51,640 nt of DNA from Mesostigma viride (Eukaryota > Streptophyta > Mesostigmatophyceae > Mesostigmatales > Mesostigmataceae), in assembly GCA_009746045.1 (NCBI GenBank), contig RPFO01000072.1, positions 5,142,087 to 5,193,726 of the forward strand, in the 5' to 3' direction. Each line of letters starts with the position of its first letter. The first letter of the stretch is position 1. Of the stretch, positions 21,501-31,539 are shown one piece after another. A model generated the notes under the pieces. The model was given only the letters and a program-made list of their open reading frames with translations, was not told where the DNA came from and ran no database searches. A program made the translations under genes and the position numbers.

Positions 21501-21629
21501 AGTTCAACCAGGCATGAGGTACCAGAGCAAAACAAAGGCAATCCAGCTGAGTTCAAATCCAAGCTAGAAAAAGCCCTGGCAGCTCTGCATAAGGCTCACA
21601 AGAGCAAGGCTAAACAAGCCTCAGGTTAG
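18504..21629 (+). CDS. Gag-integrase polyprotein (Copia type, IN directly after Gag)
   Basis: The order is: helical Gag N-part (DPDAQELHRRKVVENKLLEA); capsid-like region from 19308 (IPGLPEGYTQEQAKEFLFSL, IRGFNWLNAYQVNKQDYATD); zinc knuckle CTRCGTKGHQRADC near 20086-20127; a second Cys/His cluster CFGCKHPRHLPPGTWC; integrase Zn domain (LHIAMGHEVVAEKIARR... HCQQC) from about 20430; core with VVHIDGEQ, LKDTWSRFTVMEPLPGM, TILLDQQFSCL and DHEGQGVIERTIRSV; C-terminal module GKTGMWYGPCTVLRM, HRVKKYFPPLADVPG. Copia polyproteins normally have the protease between zinc knuckle and integrase; none is there. A TAG (21627-21629) separates it from the protease in the same frame. Confidence 0.85.
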   Translation, partial: EGVTLTADQLNSLLLQLTKLQEKMQATETPALPAHTLPTPGTDLSQRVVGGAVSPRVLQGKSQGTVPSSPSKPPSDPDAQELHRRKVVENKLLEAMIAREGGLAAQAAALQQLGQAKGFPTSSGVRQGEQDPAPAAGTPPATALAQQAGTQPPSAEAQQTAPTPGQSDKSKAVAKGTPVDPTPPTLKGDVQELLAILTAQLKTMATNPMDDLSRTQLDGLLASISQLERGRANMEEADLQQAVKTFLAEKKDPVKGTFNPKQKESKIEIPGLPEGYTQEQAKEFLFSLNYCFESLNVQNWFSALRASTTIHRSAPAIKTLVQIYQEKAGTPNLAIALWPAFMDELKHLLVDRTQFESIRGFNWLNAYQVNKQDYATDCKNYRLAVEKDPDLRGLPASYLLYSWLSNANLDKAVYATVVAGLKPLWNDFRAGMNHIQDCLTPLAIGAPSATPTPKVQQTQGKGQGKKRQLGGQQGGQSKKAKGNQPQGQPGQPAQLKPNQWRRPTPPTPAPPTPAPTAQPPHAGPKNKCTRCGTKGHQRADCKWNPAVGDVDLCFGCKHPRHLPPGTWCDRQDKAPKGCTSSQHAYVDLYDLIIIGDKDKGLLDFEAAQKISSTYNVILPYLKALTPAAVDTVDLRELATQLHIAMGHEVVAEKIARRAGGSRLRNAVRLARKHCQQCQFHGPKPPKWHVATPPTQRGIIVGDVVHIDGEQYLILKDTWSRFTVMEPLPGMAKEQLRAALVIALPRFYPVDTILLDQQFSCLAECEGWDANIEIAGLQDHEGQGVIERTIRSVKTLVAKSTDLKATSGSYADRALWCSEICATLNLRPVLHAPWGEILPIGLQAGVYPPEVLALYNTVRAKVADKLAEKDITHPRTVFQLGEQVLYFKETKHGKTGMWYGPCTVLRMTKKGKNMDIRSLETGRKHRVSSHRVKKYFPPLADVPGEESLNMDSLLNSGEQAEPPSIPTPGADDGTTTPSVIPPPLSEVRVTPQPGVSPSGQSSTRHEVPEQNKGNPAEFKSKLEKALAALHKAHKSKAKQASG

Positions 21630-22113
21630 GCCAAGGTCTCTGCTGTGTGCTCCGATTATAGCCAGGAATCCTGCATCCTAGCTGTGGACACTCAGGCACA
21701 GGTCAGTGTGATCAGTGCACAAGCCATTCCTGGTCTGCAACTTGCACCCTCACCATGGACACAGGTGCAAGATTTTTCAGGCAAAACAACCTTAGATGTG
21801 TTGGGTCAAGTAATGATCCCCATACTTGGCATCCAGACACCTTTCCAGGTAGTGGAAGGGTACATGGGCAATGCTTTGTTGGGAGAACCCTTTATCTCTC
21901 ACCCAGGTGTCACCATCACTGCTAGCCAGCTGCGTGTGACTGGGGTAGGAGCCATTCCCTTGGATCACCACAAAATTCCATTGTCCCAACTGGTTCATGG
22001 ATTAGATGCCTATATCAAGGCCATTAACATCAAATATGGGCCAGGTGAAATCCCTGACCTAGAGAAAAAGGTGCACAATCAAAGGCCACACCCGCAGTCC
22101 TTTGGGGTTTATT
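21630..22113 (+). CDS. Retropepsin-like protease following integrase, same frame after TAG
   Basis: CILAVDTQAQVSVISAQAI carries the active-site aspartate (codon 21687-21689). VQDFSGKTTLDVLGQVMIPI, FQVVEGYMGNALLGEPFISH and ASQLRVTGVGAIPLDHHKIP follow. DTQA replaces the expected DTGA, exactly as in the minus-strand relative. It is in frame with the integrase ORF; the TAG between them aligns with a sense codon in the relative (QMAAGAAQVNAV versus KQASG-stop-AKVSAV), so it is probably a nonsense change, though readthrough cannot be excluded. It ends FGVY where the RT should begin, at the deletion breakpoint. Confidence 0.75.
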
Positions 22114-22117
22114 AACT

Positions 22118-22993
22118 GCGCCTGGTCTTCTCTGTTGCTGCGTGCGCCTTTGCCCGCAGTCGGCGCAGTTCCCGATGCTGTGCCTCCCTGGCTGCACGCT
22201 CCCGTGCCTGGCTATTCTCCGCCATGGACCTGGACATCGCCCTCTTTGCCTTGTGCTGGCAGTGTCGGGCATATTCAATCTTGGCCAGCCGCTCCGCCTC
22301 GACCATGGCCGGGTCCATCAGAACCAGGTCCTCACCTCGCTCCCCGTCCATCATCTCGACCGAAGAGTCCGTTTCCTGCAGGACCTTGCCCGCCACACGC
22401 TGAAAGTGGCGAGCGGTGCGCCGGCGAGCAAAGGTAAATAGCTCACTTTTCTTGCGCAGCACGTAAGGAGGCGCCTCGCGCGCACCTGCCGCGCCCGCGC
22501 GCAAGCCTGCCCGCACCACCCGATCCCGCTCCCGTTGCCGTTCCGCGAGCTCCCGGGCGATCCTGTCCATCTCGTTCTCAGCACGCAGCTGCGCTTCTCG
22601 CTGTGCTTCCAGCTCGCGCTGCTGCTCCAGCTCCCGGCGCAGCTGAGCCTCCTCCCGAACACGTTCGGCCTCGCGGCGCAGCTTCTCCTCTCGCTTCGCC
22701 CTGTCCGCGGGAAGCTCGAGATCCACGTAGTCTTCATCCTCGTCGTAACCATCCGACGAGGAATCCCCCAAGAGCTGCACCACCCTCCCCGGCCCCGTTG
22801 CCATCTCGGGTGCCGTGGGCTGCCCTTCTGCCGGTGGCGCATTGGGTCGCCAGACATTGTACACTGGCGGTTTTGTCGCCAGCGGTCCAATGTACCGCGG
22901 GTCCTCGTCCGAGGACTCTCGACCACTGCCGGCATCGCTGCCAGCGTGGTCTCCTCTCGCCTGCCTGCCCCTCACGGCGGCACGGTAGTCCAA
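22118..22993 (-). CDS. Gag N-terminal region of the minus-strand Copia-type element (partial)
   Basis: Starts MDYRAAVRGRQARGDHAGSD about 110 bp after the 5' LTR. Features: an acidic stretch (SSSDGYDEDEDYVDLELPAD) and then a long charged coiled-coil (AKREEKLRREAERVREEAQL onward to about residue 155), then KSELFTFARRRTARHFQRVA. The frame is cut by the nested element at 22117 and resumes at 17472. It has no known domain apart from the coiled coil; its position at the start of the polyprotein indicates a Gag (assembly) role. Confidence 0.65.
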
Positions 22994-23103
22994 ATCCTCG
23001 GACGAAGGCGAGAGGCTCGACGAGGAAGAACCCTCGTGATCAGAAACGTTCGATATTGTAGGAAGAGAGTAGAGTATAAAAACTGAGAGTTTTTAATAAT
23101 GCA

Positions 23104-23600
23104 AGTTAATGCACTTGTGCGATGAAAGCGAACGTGTGTTTGATTATGCAATGGCTGGCATATATCAATCCATGCAAGCTTGCCAAGCTGGATTGCATGG
23201 GCACGTAGGTTAGGGTAACCTAGCTATCCTGCACTAGTGCTAACCAATGAGGTGCTGGCTCCGTCCAGCTAGATCTACTCCAGCTAGGACTGATACGATG
23301 CCCACAGGCAACGACTGCCTAGCAGCACTACGTGGATGGTCCTGGACCTCCCCTAGGACCTCCGTACAGGACTAGCACTGCAGCCCACCTTACCACGTGA
23401 GTACCCACGTGCGTGTGCCCTACATATCTCAGTGCTAATATCTAGCACCCACGTGCCCAATATGGCACGTGCGGATCTAAACCCTAGTAGAGATATGTCC
23501 AGTGTACTACACCACCGTCCATGTCCGTATATATCTCACTTGGGAGACGGGGACAACGCCACGTGTACTGATAGTCTAGGCCTGAAGCCCTAGAATAACT
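23104..23600 (-). repeat. 5' LTR of the minus-strand Copia-type element
   Basis: This 497-bp LTR is the partner of 8572-9095. On the coding (minus) strand it starts AGTTATTCTAGGG and ends GCATTAACT. The following bases TGCATTATTAAAAAC are where a primer site would lie; no clear tRNA match is visible. Confidence 0.85.
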
Positions 23601-23605
23601 GCATG

Positions 23606-26600
23606 AAGTCTGTCAAGTTTGCCATTCTGATAATGGCTATAGCTGGTTATTTGATGTGTTTGTTAGTTTGTGAATGTCGGGAAGCAGCGTCGGGCTGGCA
23701 TGAAGTGTTATTTTGATTTTTACTGGGCTGGGCTGGAATCTGGAGCCAGTTTGCCGAGTTTTGGTGCTGTTTTGGCACTTTGTTGCAAGAGACTTTGCCC
23801 ACGATTTTTTTTAACGTTGTCTCCTTGTTGGTCAATTGATGAGACGTGCACCGTTCGGTGCTGTGGCCGATGGCCTCTAGTCCTGTCATTGAGACGATGA
23901 GCAGGAATTGTTGGGTGTTTGCCCGGGAGGTCGACTCTCTACCGGCTCCTTATATCGCATGGTGTTTGCACATATGTACCACAACATTATACCGAGCTCA
24001 TTACCGAGCATATCCGTGGGCGTTGGCAAGCTATCAGCGGAGCTCGGTAATGTTGACGCCCCGCTTGCCCTTGCTAGCTTCTTGCCCGCTTGGTTTGTGC
24101 TTGGATCTTCCCAGTGTTGATGGGAGGATACGATCAGGGGTTTAGGCAGCCTACTAGACCTCTTGTATATGGGTGGCAGCACAACCAGTTGTGGGAACAA
24201 GCTAGTGTACACCCCCGGTGATACTGGTTTTCTCCTTTTGCTTTCATCATCAAGGGCAGGGGCATGCTACAACTGCTCATGGAATCAACCCCAATGGCCA
24301 GATTGGATGCCATGTTGCTGTTTTTGTCTTGACGTGCCCTTGTTTTGAAAAGAAAAAAGGGGTTTGGGCAGTCATAGCTATGTTGGACAGGCAGAACAGC
24401 AAGAGTCATCCTCCTCTGTCCCCTGTCATTCCCTCGTTGGCACAAGGATAGAGGTTGTAAGGCCGCCAGGACAGGTAGTCACTCCTTCCTTGTTCTGGTG
24501 GATCCAGGGGGTATTGTGTCAGACCTTGGCTAGGATGCCACTACTAGACGGGGATGGTGATACTTGTAAACCCTCCGTTGGATCAGGCTGAGCCAGCGTT
24601 ATGGCAGGACTCAGTGGGGCATAGATTCTCTGGACTACGGGATTCCTTGCATGGCTGGTGATGCATGGGGGTGCCCCTTAATGGCGCCTAAGGACCTCCG
24701 GCCCCTCTTACGCAGGCTGTGAGGAGACGGCAGGGCTATAGGTATCTACACCTAGCCCACGGTGGATGCCATGCCATGCACCACAGCTAATCTCTTTCTA
24801 TGTGACCCAGATTGCTGTTGGCATGGTTACTACAGCAAGGTGCATGATTACTTGTACGCCTTGGCTGCATGCCTGTTTTGTTTGTATGTGGGAGCCTAAT
24901 TTCGTTTGCATGAGGGCTGTGCCCACAATTTGGGGGTGAGAGTTTGTGGTGGGCTGAATGCCACCATTGTTTGTGATCTTGGACTATTGAGTAGCCAGGT
25001 CTACATGTCGATGGTTTGTGGATAATCGATGTTTATGTGACGTATGCATGCTGGTTTTATCCGGCCAGCAGACTTTACCTCTATGCTCCTTTCATCGATG
25101 GGAGCAGGTGGATGACTACGTGGACTTGTTTGTTGGTGAGGCATGGTCTGCTGCATATTGAGCGGGCCGTCTTGGCTTTGTGAGTATTGTGCTTGCTACG
25201 AAGCCAGATCCTGATATGGTTAGCTCCAAGTTTTCTATGACCACGAGCATGAAGCTGCTGGATAAGCCATGTGTGTTGGCATCGTAATTCTTGTGCTCTC
25301 GTGTATAATTTTTGTTCGATCTTAGTAGTAGGGACGGAATGTCTCTCTCACGTGATGTGAAGAGCACTTGAATCGTTAATGATGTTGCTCGCGGGTCTAA
25401 AAACTCAATTGCCTCCTCTCCGAGGTGAGAGTGAGTGGGGGGGGCATGTGCAGCAGGTGAATTCGTACCACCTTGTTGTAAGGGAGCTGGTGACATGTTG
25501 GTCACATGTTGGGCCAAATTATAGCGGGTATGCATAAAGAGATTTCCTGGGAGGGCAGGACAGTGGTGGACCCATGGTATGTTGAAAGTTCCCACTGAGC
25601 AGCCATGGTTGTGGATTATGGGTCCTCACAACATGGGTGGTCACGCTTCAGATTAATGTGCAGGCCGTGTACACAACATTGTTGAGGATTGGCTTGCCTG
25701 TCAGCATTCCCAATGTCCCTTTGCTCAAGGGTCCCCTTGCTCCAGGGGAAGGTTGTGTACAACAGGGCAGAGTGCCCTGTGGCTGGTGCACAGGTACTGT
25801 GTATGGCCCCTTGACAACTCACAGGATCGTTGAAGGGATGACTGCACTGTAGTTTGACTGCGTACGGGTCAGTCTGACTAAGTGGGTGTGTCCAATTCCC
25901 TGCTTGTCTTCCTTTGGGGGTGACTAAGGGAAGCAAGATCTTCTCGAGCTAGCGTGACTGAAACAACTCGAGCGCTGCTGACAAGGGCGTGATTGGGTTG
26001 TCCTAGTTTGCTATGATCGTATGCAGACAAAGGTATGGGCAGGCAAAGACTTGAAGCTTCATATGCATCGGGTGGGCTTCCGAGTCTTTATTGCGATCAA
26101 GGTGGATGCTAAGGCTGTAGTGTCCATCATGGGCAAATCTGATGCATCATTTTCTGGATTTCTGTTTCTGAGCTGGTTGTCCCCTTCACATGATCGGATG
26201 GGCTTGCCGATGTATGTGATGTTCATGCTCGATTTGATGAGATATAATTCAGATGAATTGTGACGCTAATAGGATTCTTCTTGGGAACCTTGTTGAGGAC
26301 TTTGGCTTTTAATTAATAATACTTTTCTAGAATAATATTGTTGATTGGGTATAACTGGCCAGTATGCCTAACCATCAATATGTGAGAAAGGATTCTAAGA
26401 TCCATTTCCTCAACATGTGATCTCGATCTTGGGAACTACTATCCTATGTTTTTCCATTGTGATGTTGCCACGTCATATTTGTTGACACGTGTCACAATTA
26501 TGTCGTGTACAAGATTTGATAAGGCTGTGTATCTTTGTGGTGCCTTGGTATATACCCTTATGCACCTGATGTGTGAGAGGCACTGAAGGAGTTGATTGGC

Positions 26601-27653
26601 TGGCTGGTCCAATAGTGTGGAGGGACACCATGCATTGAAGGATATTGCTCTCTGAACACAACTTTCGTTTGTGGCTTCTTGCCTTTGCTCTTGTGCCATT
26701 ATGCCAGCATGGGGATGGCTTCTTCAACGGTGGGCTTTGCGAGTGGTCGATCAAGCTGCAGGAGAATGACTGCTTCGTATTGAGGCCCATTTCCCCATTG
26801 CATGGCAGCTATTTAAAGCTGGAGGGAGAACACCCTGAGATGGGTATTGAAGATGTGGGCATCTGACTCATGGCTTCTTGTGGCCATCGGTGACGGATGC
26901 CAGCATTGATGACGATGGATGATGTGGGAGTTTACCTCCTGGCTTCTTGGGACCAGTATTGATGACGGTTGCCATGCGAACAGGAGGCAGCTTTTCCTTT
27001 TGGCAGCTTGATTTAAGTGCTGCTCATGTGCTGGGTCGATGCCCTTGTGTGGGTGTGGGTCGAGCTTGTGGTCCTCCTTGCTTTGGTCTGATGGCTGATG
27101 CTTGCGTGGGTTTACCCTTTATCCCACGAAAGCTGCACCCACACTGCTGGCCAGCATTGGATGATGCCGAGGTGCTCGGCTATCTGGCCAAAACAACTTA
27201 GGGGTATCGCAGTGTCTCTGAAAATGAGATGTCACCAGCAATGCTTTTGGTCAAGATCCATTGCTTGGGACCTAGACCGATGTAATGATTCTCCCACTCT
27301 GTTGGTTTGCTGTATATCCCCTCCAGTAATTGCGATTGGCAAGATCCTAGACGACCATTGTTGGTTGTCTTTATGGTCTGGAGGCGAGTAGTAATGCCTC
27401 TTCTACAGGTTTTTTCGCCAGGATCGCTGGTGTTTTTCCTGTGGCAGGCCATTGTGCATCTGGACCCATTTTTCCCATTATGAGTTGAGAGTGAGTATTT
27501 GTGATGGGAAACAGTTTTGTTGTCAAGAGGGCGCGATGTCAAAAGCGCGCCTCGGTGGTTTGCCCTATAGTTCCTGAAGATGCTGGAATGAGTAGGGACT
27601 CCACTAGTAGTACTTTTGAAATCATATCTTGTTTCTGAGCCTCACTCCAACTC
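23606..27653. other. Interior of outer LTR element, right part, non-coding
   Basis: About 4 kb without any recognisable gag, protease, RT, RNase H or integrase motif on either strand; the frames present are short and unrelated to known families. This is why the outer element is called LARD-like. Confidence 0.55.
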
Positions 27654-27668
27654 AGGAAGGAAAAAGGA
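27654..27668 (+). other. Candidate polypurine tract of outer LTR element
   Basis: AGGAAGGAAAAAGGA, 4 bp before the 3' LTR, all purine. It is the expected plus-strand primer position and indicates plus orientation for the outer element. Confidence 0.6.
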
Positions 27669-27672
27669 CTGG

Positions 27673-28244
27673 TGTTAGGGTCCAGATATCACAGATAGGT
27701 CAGATGTGAAATATCAAGTAGCGGCCAATCGTTTGTTGACACGTGGCACAATGTCGCTGTGCCACGTGGCTCGATCGTAGTTGTGGCGCCATGTGGTGCT
27801 ATGCCGCCGTGCAATGTGGCCGCAGTATGCAGTTCTGTGCTGACTCAGCCGGTGCGGCCTAGTGACATATTGGTCTTTCCGCCGGCCGCAGGCGGGGCCT
27901 TTTCAGTGGCTGCCCCGCATTATGCTGAATGTCCGTCCAGATTCAGCATTGAGATTGTTATTCCGACATGCGCGAGTAGCCTGCCAGCGTGGCAGGGCCG
28001 TACTTTAAGCGCGATGCATTCCGTGCGTAAGTGCACGGATGCGCAAGTATATGTTTGCAGACGCGCATGGTCGGTAACAAGCTTTACAACTTTGTAGCCT
28101 TGCTAAGCGTTGGCAGCGGTCAACGCGCGAGAGAGAATATATTTCACTAATGATGGAAGGCCTTATGATGAACATATGTGTCATGGCATCCTCATGTTGA
28201 ATATTCGTCACCTGGATTTGGGCAAGCCGAGCTGCAGCGTAACA
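27673..28244 (+). repeat. 3' LTR of outer element
   Basis: 572 bp, TGTTAGGG...GCGTAACA. Almost identical to the 5' LTR outside the 387-bp insertion; differences seen include A/G at the base matching 7219, a TATAA/AATAT rearrangement near 28135, and C/T in GGCC(C/T)TATG. Followed by the target duplication GCTGC. Confidence 0.85.
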
Positions 28245-28249
28245 GCTGC

Positions 28250-31241
28250 ACGACGAAGAAACATACAAAGAATTAAATTTAAATAATAATAATAAAGAAA
28301 AGCCGGGGAAACTGAACCTACTTGGCTCCCAACAATCAAACGATCCAGGGTAATTCAAAATGCGCCCAGCCGGCAGCAAAAATCGGGTATGCATTGTAAA
28401 ACTACCCGTTCGGGCGGTGTATACATGTCAAGATCGAAGTCAACATGCACCATTAGGTCACAAAGTGCATATGGCGTGGCGTCGGCACCGGCTGCCAGTG
28501 TAGGCACGAAGGCGCTACGCCTCCAAGCGCTGGCCGGCACAATTGCGGATATTAAGCGCGGATCCAACCATGTCGCGTCTGCGTGCCACAATCTCCGGCG
28601 CCACCATGGCGGCTGGCCACTCAGCTTAATTTGGTAAAACCCAAATGAGCTGAGCTGACGTGCCTGCCTTAACTGCATGCCCTGTGGGGTGGGCGAGGAC
28701 CTGTCCCATGATGACGAAAAGAGGGCTCTCAGCCGAGGACAAGGAACTGTCCCTCGTGCCTGATGACCACCTTCTTGATCCCCTTGTGTACCGTCGCGTG
28801 CCGCGTTTGAATATCCTTGCTGGGGCGTTAGCTAGACGCTCCAACAACTCTAATTGCGACAATATGATGGTGCAAGAGGATGCTTTTGCCTCCCCTGCTA
28901 TAGAACAATGCTTTCACAACACACACTTTGCACAGTCTGATGATGAAGCCGCACATGCGGAATTTATTGAGAAAGTTAATACAATTACAACACGTTGATA
29001 GTCTCAATATCGATGCACTCCATGCTCACCGCTCACGAGCCCGCAGTTAGGCAGCGCTCCATGACATGCTACCGGCCTTGCTCCCAAGGAAAGGGAGAAA
29101 CACGAAGGCCACTAACGAGAGACTCGAAGAGACTACACGCTGCGTGAGAGTCCTCTTCGACTATGAACCAAACCATTCGTCATGACACACGCATGACACA
29201 CGCCACACTTGTCAGTCCAGCCAGGAATGCCAAAACTATCTTGCTGCCTGAACCATGCAAATAGAAACCGCATTCCAGTTGCCGTCCTGGCTTTCTACCA
29301 CACATGCCAACAAAAGCAGGAAGGCATCCCGACACATCTAAATTGCTACCCTGTTGCCGATCTCATCTCCTAGAGGCTCCGGCATTTCTGTCCCTGGGAA
29401 TGTCCGACATTGAGTCACGTCCACCAAGGTCGAAGCATAATATCCTTCAGACAATCTGCACGCTCACACCTTGCGTGTGAGTGGCCCAGCAACCATTGCG
29501 TCTAATCGTTCCTTTCTAGAAGAAATCCCTTTGTAGGGCTGCCAGCGATTTCGCATTCATTCCAGCGATCTGGCTCGACCGCACCGCAAATTGTCCTTTT
29601 CCATTTTCTGTCCAGTCCTCATAACGTTGACCCGCTATTCTACACCACAAAGACACCTGGCCTGTCAATAGCCTCGGCGCTGTTGAAGTCCAGCAGTCCA
29701 GCAGTTCAGCTCCAGCTGTCCACTAACACGCGTATGATCCTCTCGACGCTGCGCACTTGTGCTGCCGTCCGCTCAAGTCAGTGCTGCGCGCCCAGCTGTG
29801 CCTGGCCCGGCGCGCGTGCACGTACACTTTCGTCCGCTCTTATGCTGCAAGTGCTAGTGTCCCCCCCCGGTCACTAGCCTTTGTCGAAAATGCGTAGAAA
29901 ACAAATTCCTTGCGCACGTCACCGGTCTTGTGCATAGTGGGCGCCGCCCGGATGACATAGCTCGCGTCCGTGACAACCATTCATATCCGGCCACGCACGG
30001 AAAAAACACAAGCCCTGCCGGGAATTAGCTCCAAAGTCCACTGGCTAGCCTAAAACACTACGCCGGGCGCCGGCAACTAGCTTGTACATAGTAATTCCAT
30101 CACAACCACATAATCACGGCCCTCCAAGTATCATGGACCGTACGCACTGCGGTCAGCGCCCGTGCCGGCGTCAGAAACAAAAAACAGCACGGAATGCTTC
30201 CCGTGATACTGATAATGCACTATGTACGCGTCCGAACAAAATGTGGAGAAAGCCAACGTTCTACACGTGAGAGAACTGGGGCTGATAGCTTTTCAGGACT
30301 GGTTTTACCGTGCCTTAAATTCCAATGGCTTTCTTATTAACCATGGCTGACCGCTATTTTTCAGGTATTGTATGTTGCACGGATGCAACATGCCATTTGT
30401 GGTATTAAATTATCCGTCCCGGTCGATCGGCGCCGACCGTAATCCGGCGCCAGTGCCGAGGCCATAGTATAGTTGGCAGCCGAGGCAATCCGTGTGGAAG
30501 TAAGTGTAGAAGTTTTGCTGACGAACTTGGCCTTTGCGCCGTAGGCAGACCTAGCGCCTGAACGGGAGTTACCGGACAGCCAAGTGGCACTGCACATGCG
30601 TTATGATGGTACCTACGGACATTTGGATATTTTTCAGGAGAGGCCTCTAGCCGTACTGGTCTTTAACGTGTTCTAGACGGTTCGAGAAGCCCGTCCCCGC
30701 GGACCTCACGTCATGCCTGGTTGGCAGCGCCAGGCGCAGCCACCAACGGGGACGAAGGGACAAAATAGGAAGGCACGAGCTATGCCAGCAATCCGGACCT
30801 TGTATCGTAATTTACCACGTTGCTCTACAGATTATTTACCATCGCTTAATCCTGGAGTGTAAATCTCCTGTGGGCTCGAGTGTGAATCCCTCGCCTACTG
30901 GGTGTAAGTCTTCCCGCATTGAGTGTTTTAATCTGTGTGGTAACATTGTAATATACGAAACCGGTTTTCCGGGTTTGAGCTTATTCGTATTGTGTGACAA
31001 GTATTCTTAAGCCACCATCGTGCGCTGTGACGCATAGGAAGTCAAAGGTCTTTCGCATTCATTCTCAATCATTAAGGCGCTATTCTAAATAGCCATACGT
31101 GTTAAATTGTATACCAGTAATACCACTAGCGCACCGCCCGGATGCATGGCCTAGGCCCCCCCCTGAAGACGTAAGGCTTTACGTCTGAGTTTACGTAGTA
31201 CAGATATATATGTAATTAGAAAACATATGTGTCTATACGCC
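28250..31241. other. About 3 kb with no recognised gene
   Basis: Short frames exist (for example 28660-28998 plus, 28355-28678 minus), but I recognise no domain, and base usage gives no clear coding signal. AT-rich low-complexity sequence occurs at 28270-28300. A hairpin AGACGTAAGGCTTTACGTCT lies near 31167. Confidence 0.4.
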
Positions 31242-31341
31242 TAACAGGAGGGAAAAATGGTTTCGACTTAGGACTTGGGTTTTTTTGCAATAGCGCTAAC
31301 CGGGAGCTAGCCCTAACCGGGAGAAGACAAGTCTGCGGCCT
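31242..31341 (+). repeat. Left inverted end of HUH unit
   Basis: It is the counterpart in reverse orientation of 37510-37597 and directly resembles 37641-37720. Contains CCCTAACCGGGAGAAGACAAGT; a short tandem duplication of GCTAACCGGGAG/CCTAACCGGGAG distinguishes it from the right end. Confidence 0.65.
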
Positions 31342-31539
31342 GCGGGGGCTGAGATTAAATAAGAGGTACCTTGAAATTAAATAAGAGGCGTGCATCTATG
31401 AATATATAGTTTTGGAGGCGAGTCTCTGTTGGCGTTAAGTCGTAGTATTGTACGATTGATGGATTGGTAGTGCATTGGTGGTACTGCACGACGGTATTGG
31501 ACGGAGTTCCCGGAATCCCGGTCTGGCAAGCGGATTGTG

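Larger units (their letters stand above)
17478..22117 (+). mobile_element. Related Copia-type element, plus strand, lacking RT-RH and most of 3' LTR
   Basis: The ends read AGTTAG... and ...TTTATTAACT, with GCGCC immediately outside both (17473-17477, 22118-22122). Excising it restores an open gag frame on the minus strand. A 203-bp 5' LTR (17478-17680) ends CGTTTATTAACT. At the right only GTTTATTAACT, the last 11 bases of such an LTR, remains directly after the protease. So RT, RNase H and nearly all of the 3' LTR are missing, although the target duplication is intact. It shares order and proteins with the surrounding minus-strand element. Confidence 0.85.
8572..23600 (-). mobile_element. Copia-type LTR retrotransposon, gag-IN-PR-RT-RH order, minus strand
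   Basis: LTRs lie at 8572-9095 and 23104-23600, with GCATG outside both (8567-8571, 23601-23605). LTR ends read AGTTA...TAACT, not TG...CA. The coding order on the minus strand is gag (22993 to 15355, split by a nested element), integrase (15354-14397), aspartic protease (about 14330-13640), Copia-type RT (13637-10250, split by two DNA elements) and RNase H (9896-9473). A purine-rich stretch precedes the 3' LTR on the minus strand (9096-9113). The LTRs differ by about two substitutions and one 27-bp indel, so insertion is recent, yet the genes carry several frameshifts. Confidence 0.85.
6879..28244 (+). mobile_element. Outer LTR retrotransposon (LARD-like), with nested elements
   Basis: Two LTRs (6879-7844 and 27673-28244) start TGTTAGGG and end GCGTAACA. 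The identical 5-bp repeat GCTGC lies immediately outside both (6874-6878 and 28245-28249), proving that they are the two ends of one insertion. After removing a 15-kb nested element (8572-23600 plus its GCATG duplication) and a 387-bp insertion in the 5' LTR, the element is about 5.9 kb with about 4.8 kb of interior. No gag or pol is recognisable there, so it fits a large retrotransposon derivative. A purine tract before 27673 suggests plus orientation. Confidence 0.85.

Noticed and set aside
21627-21629. TAG between integrase and protease as programmed readthrough
   Set aside because: The related minus-strand element has a sense codon at the aligned position, so a nonsense mutation is simpler; not fully excluded.
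26474-26510. TTTGTTGACACGTG..CACAAT resembling the start of the outer LTR (6939-6960)
   Set aside because: Only about 25 bases match and there is no further LTR sequence; could be chance or a small internal repeat.
28355-28998. Short frames on both strands as host genes
   Set aside because: No recognisable domain, no splice pattern and mutual overlap. Listed only as unassigned sequence.
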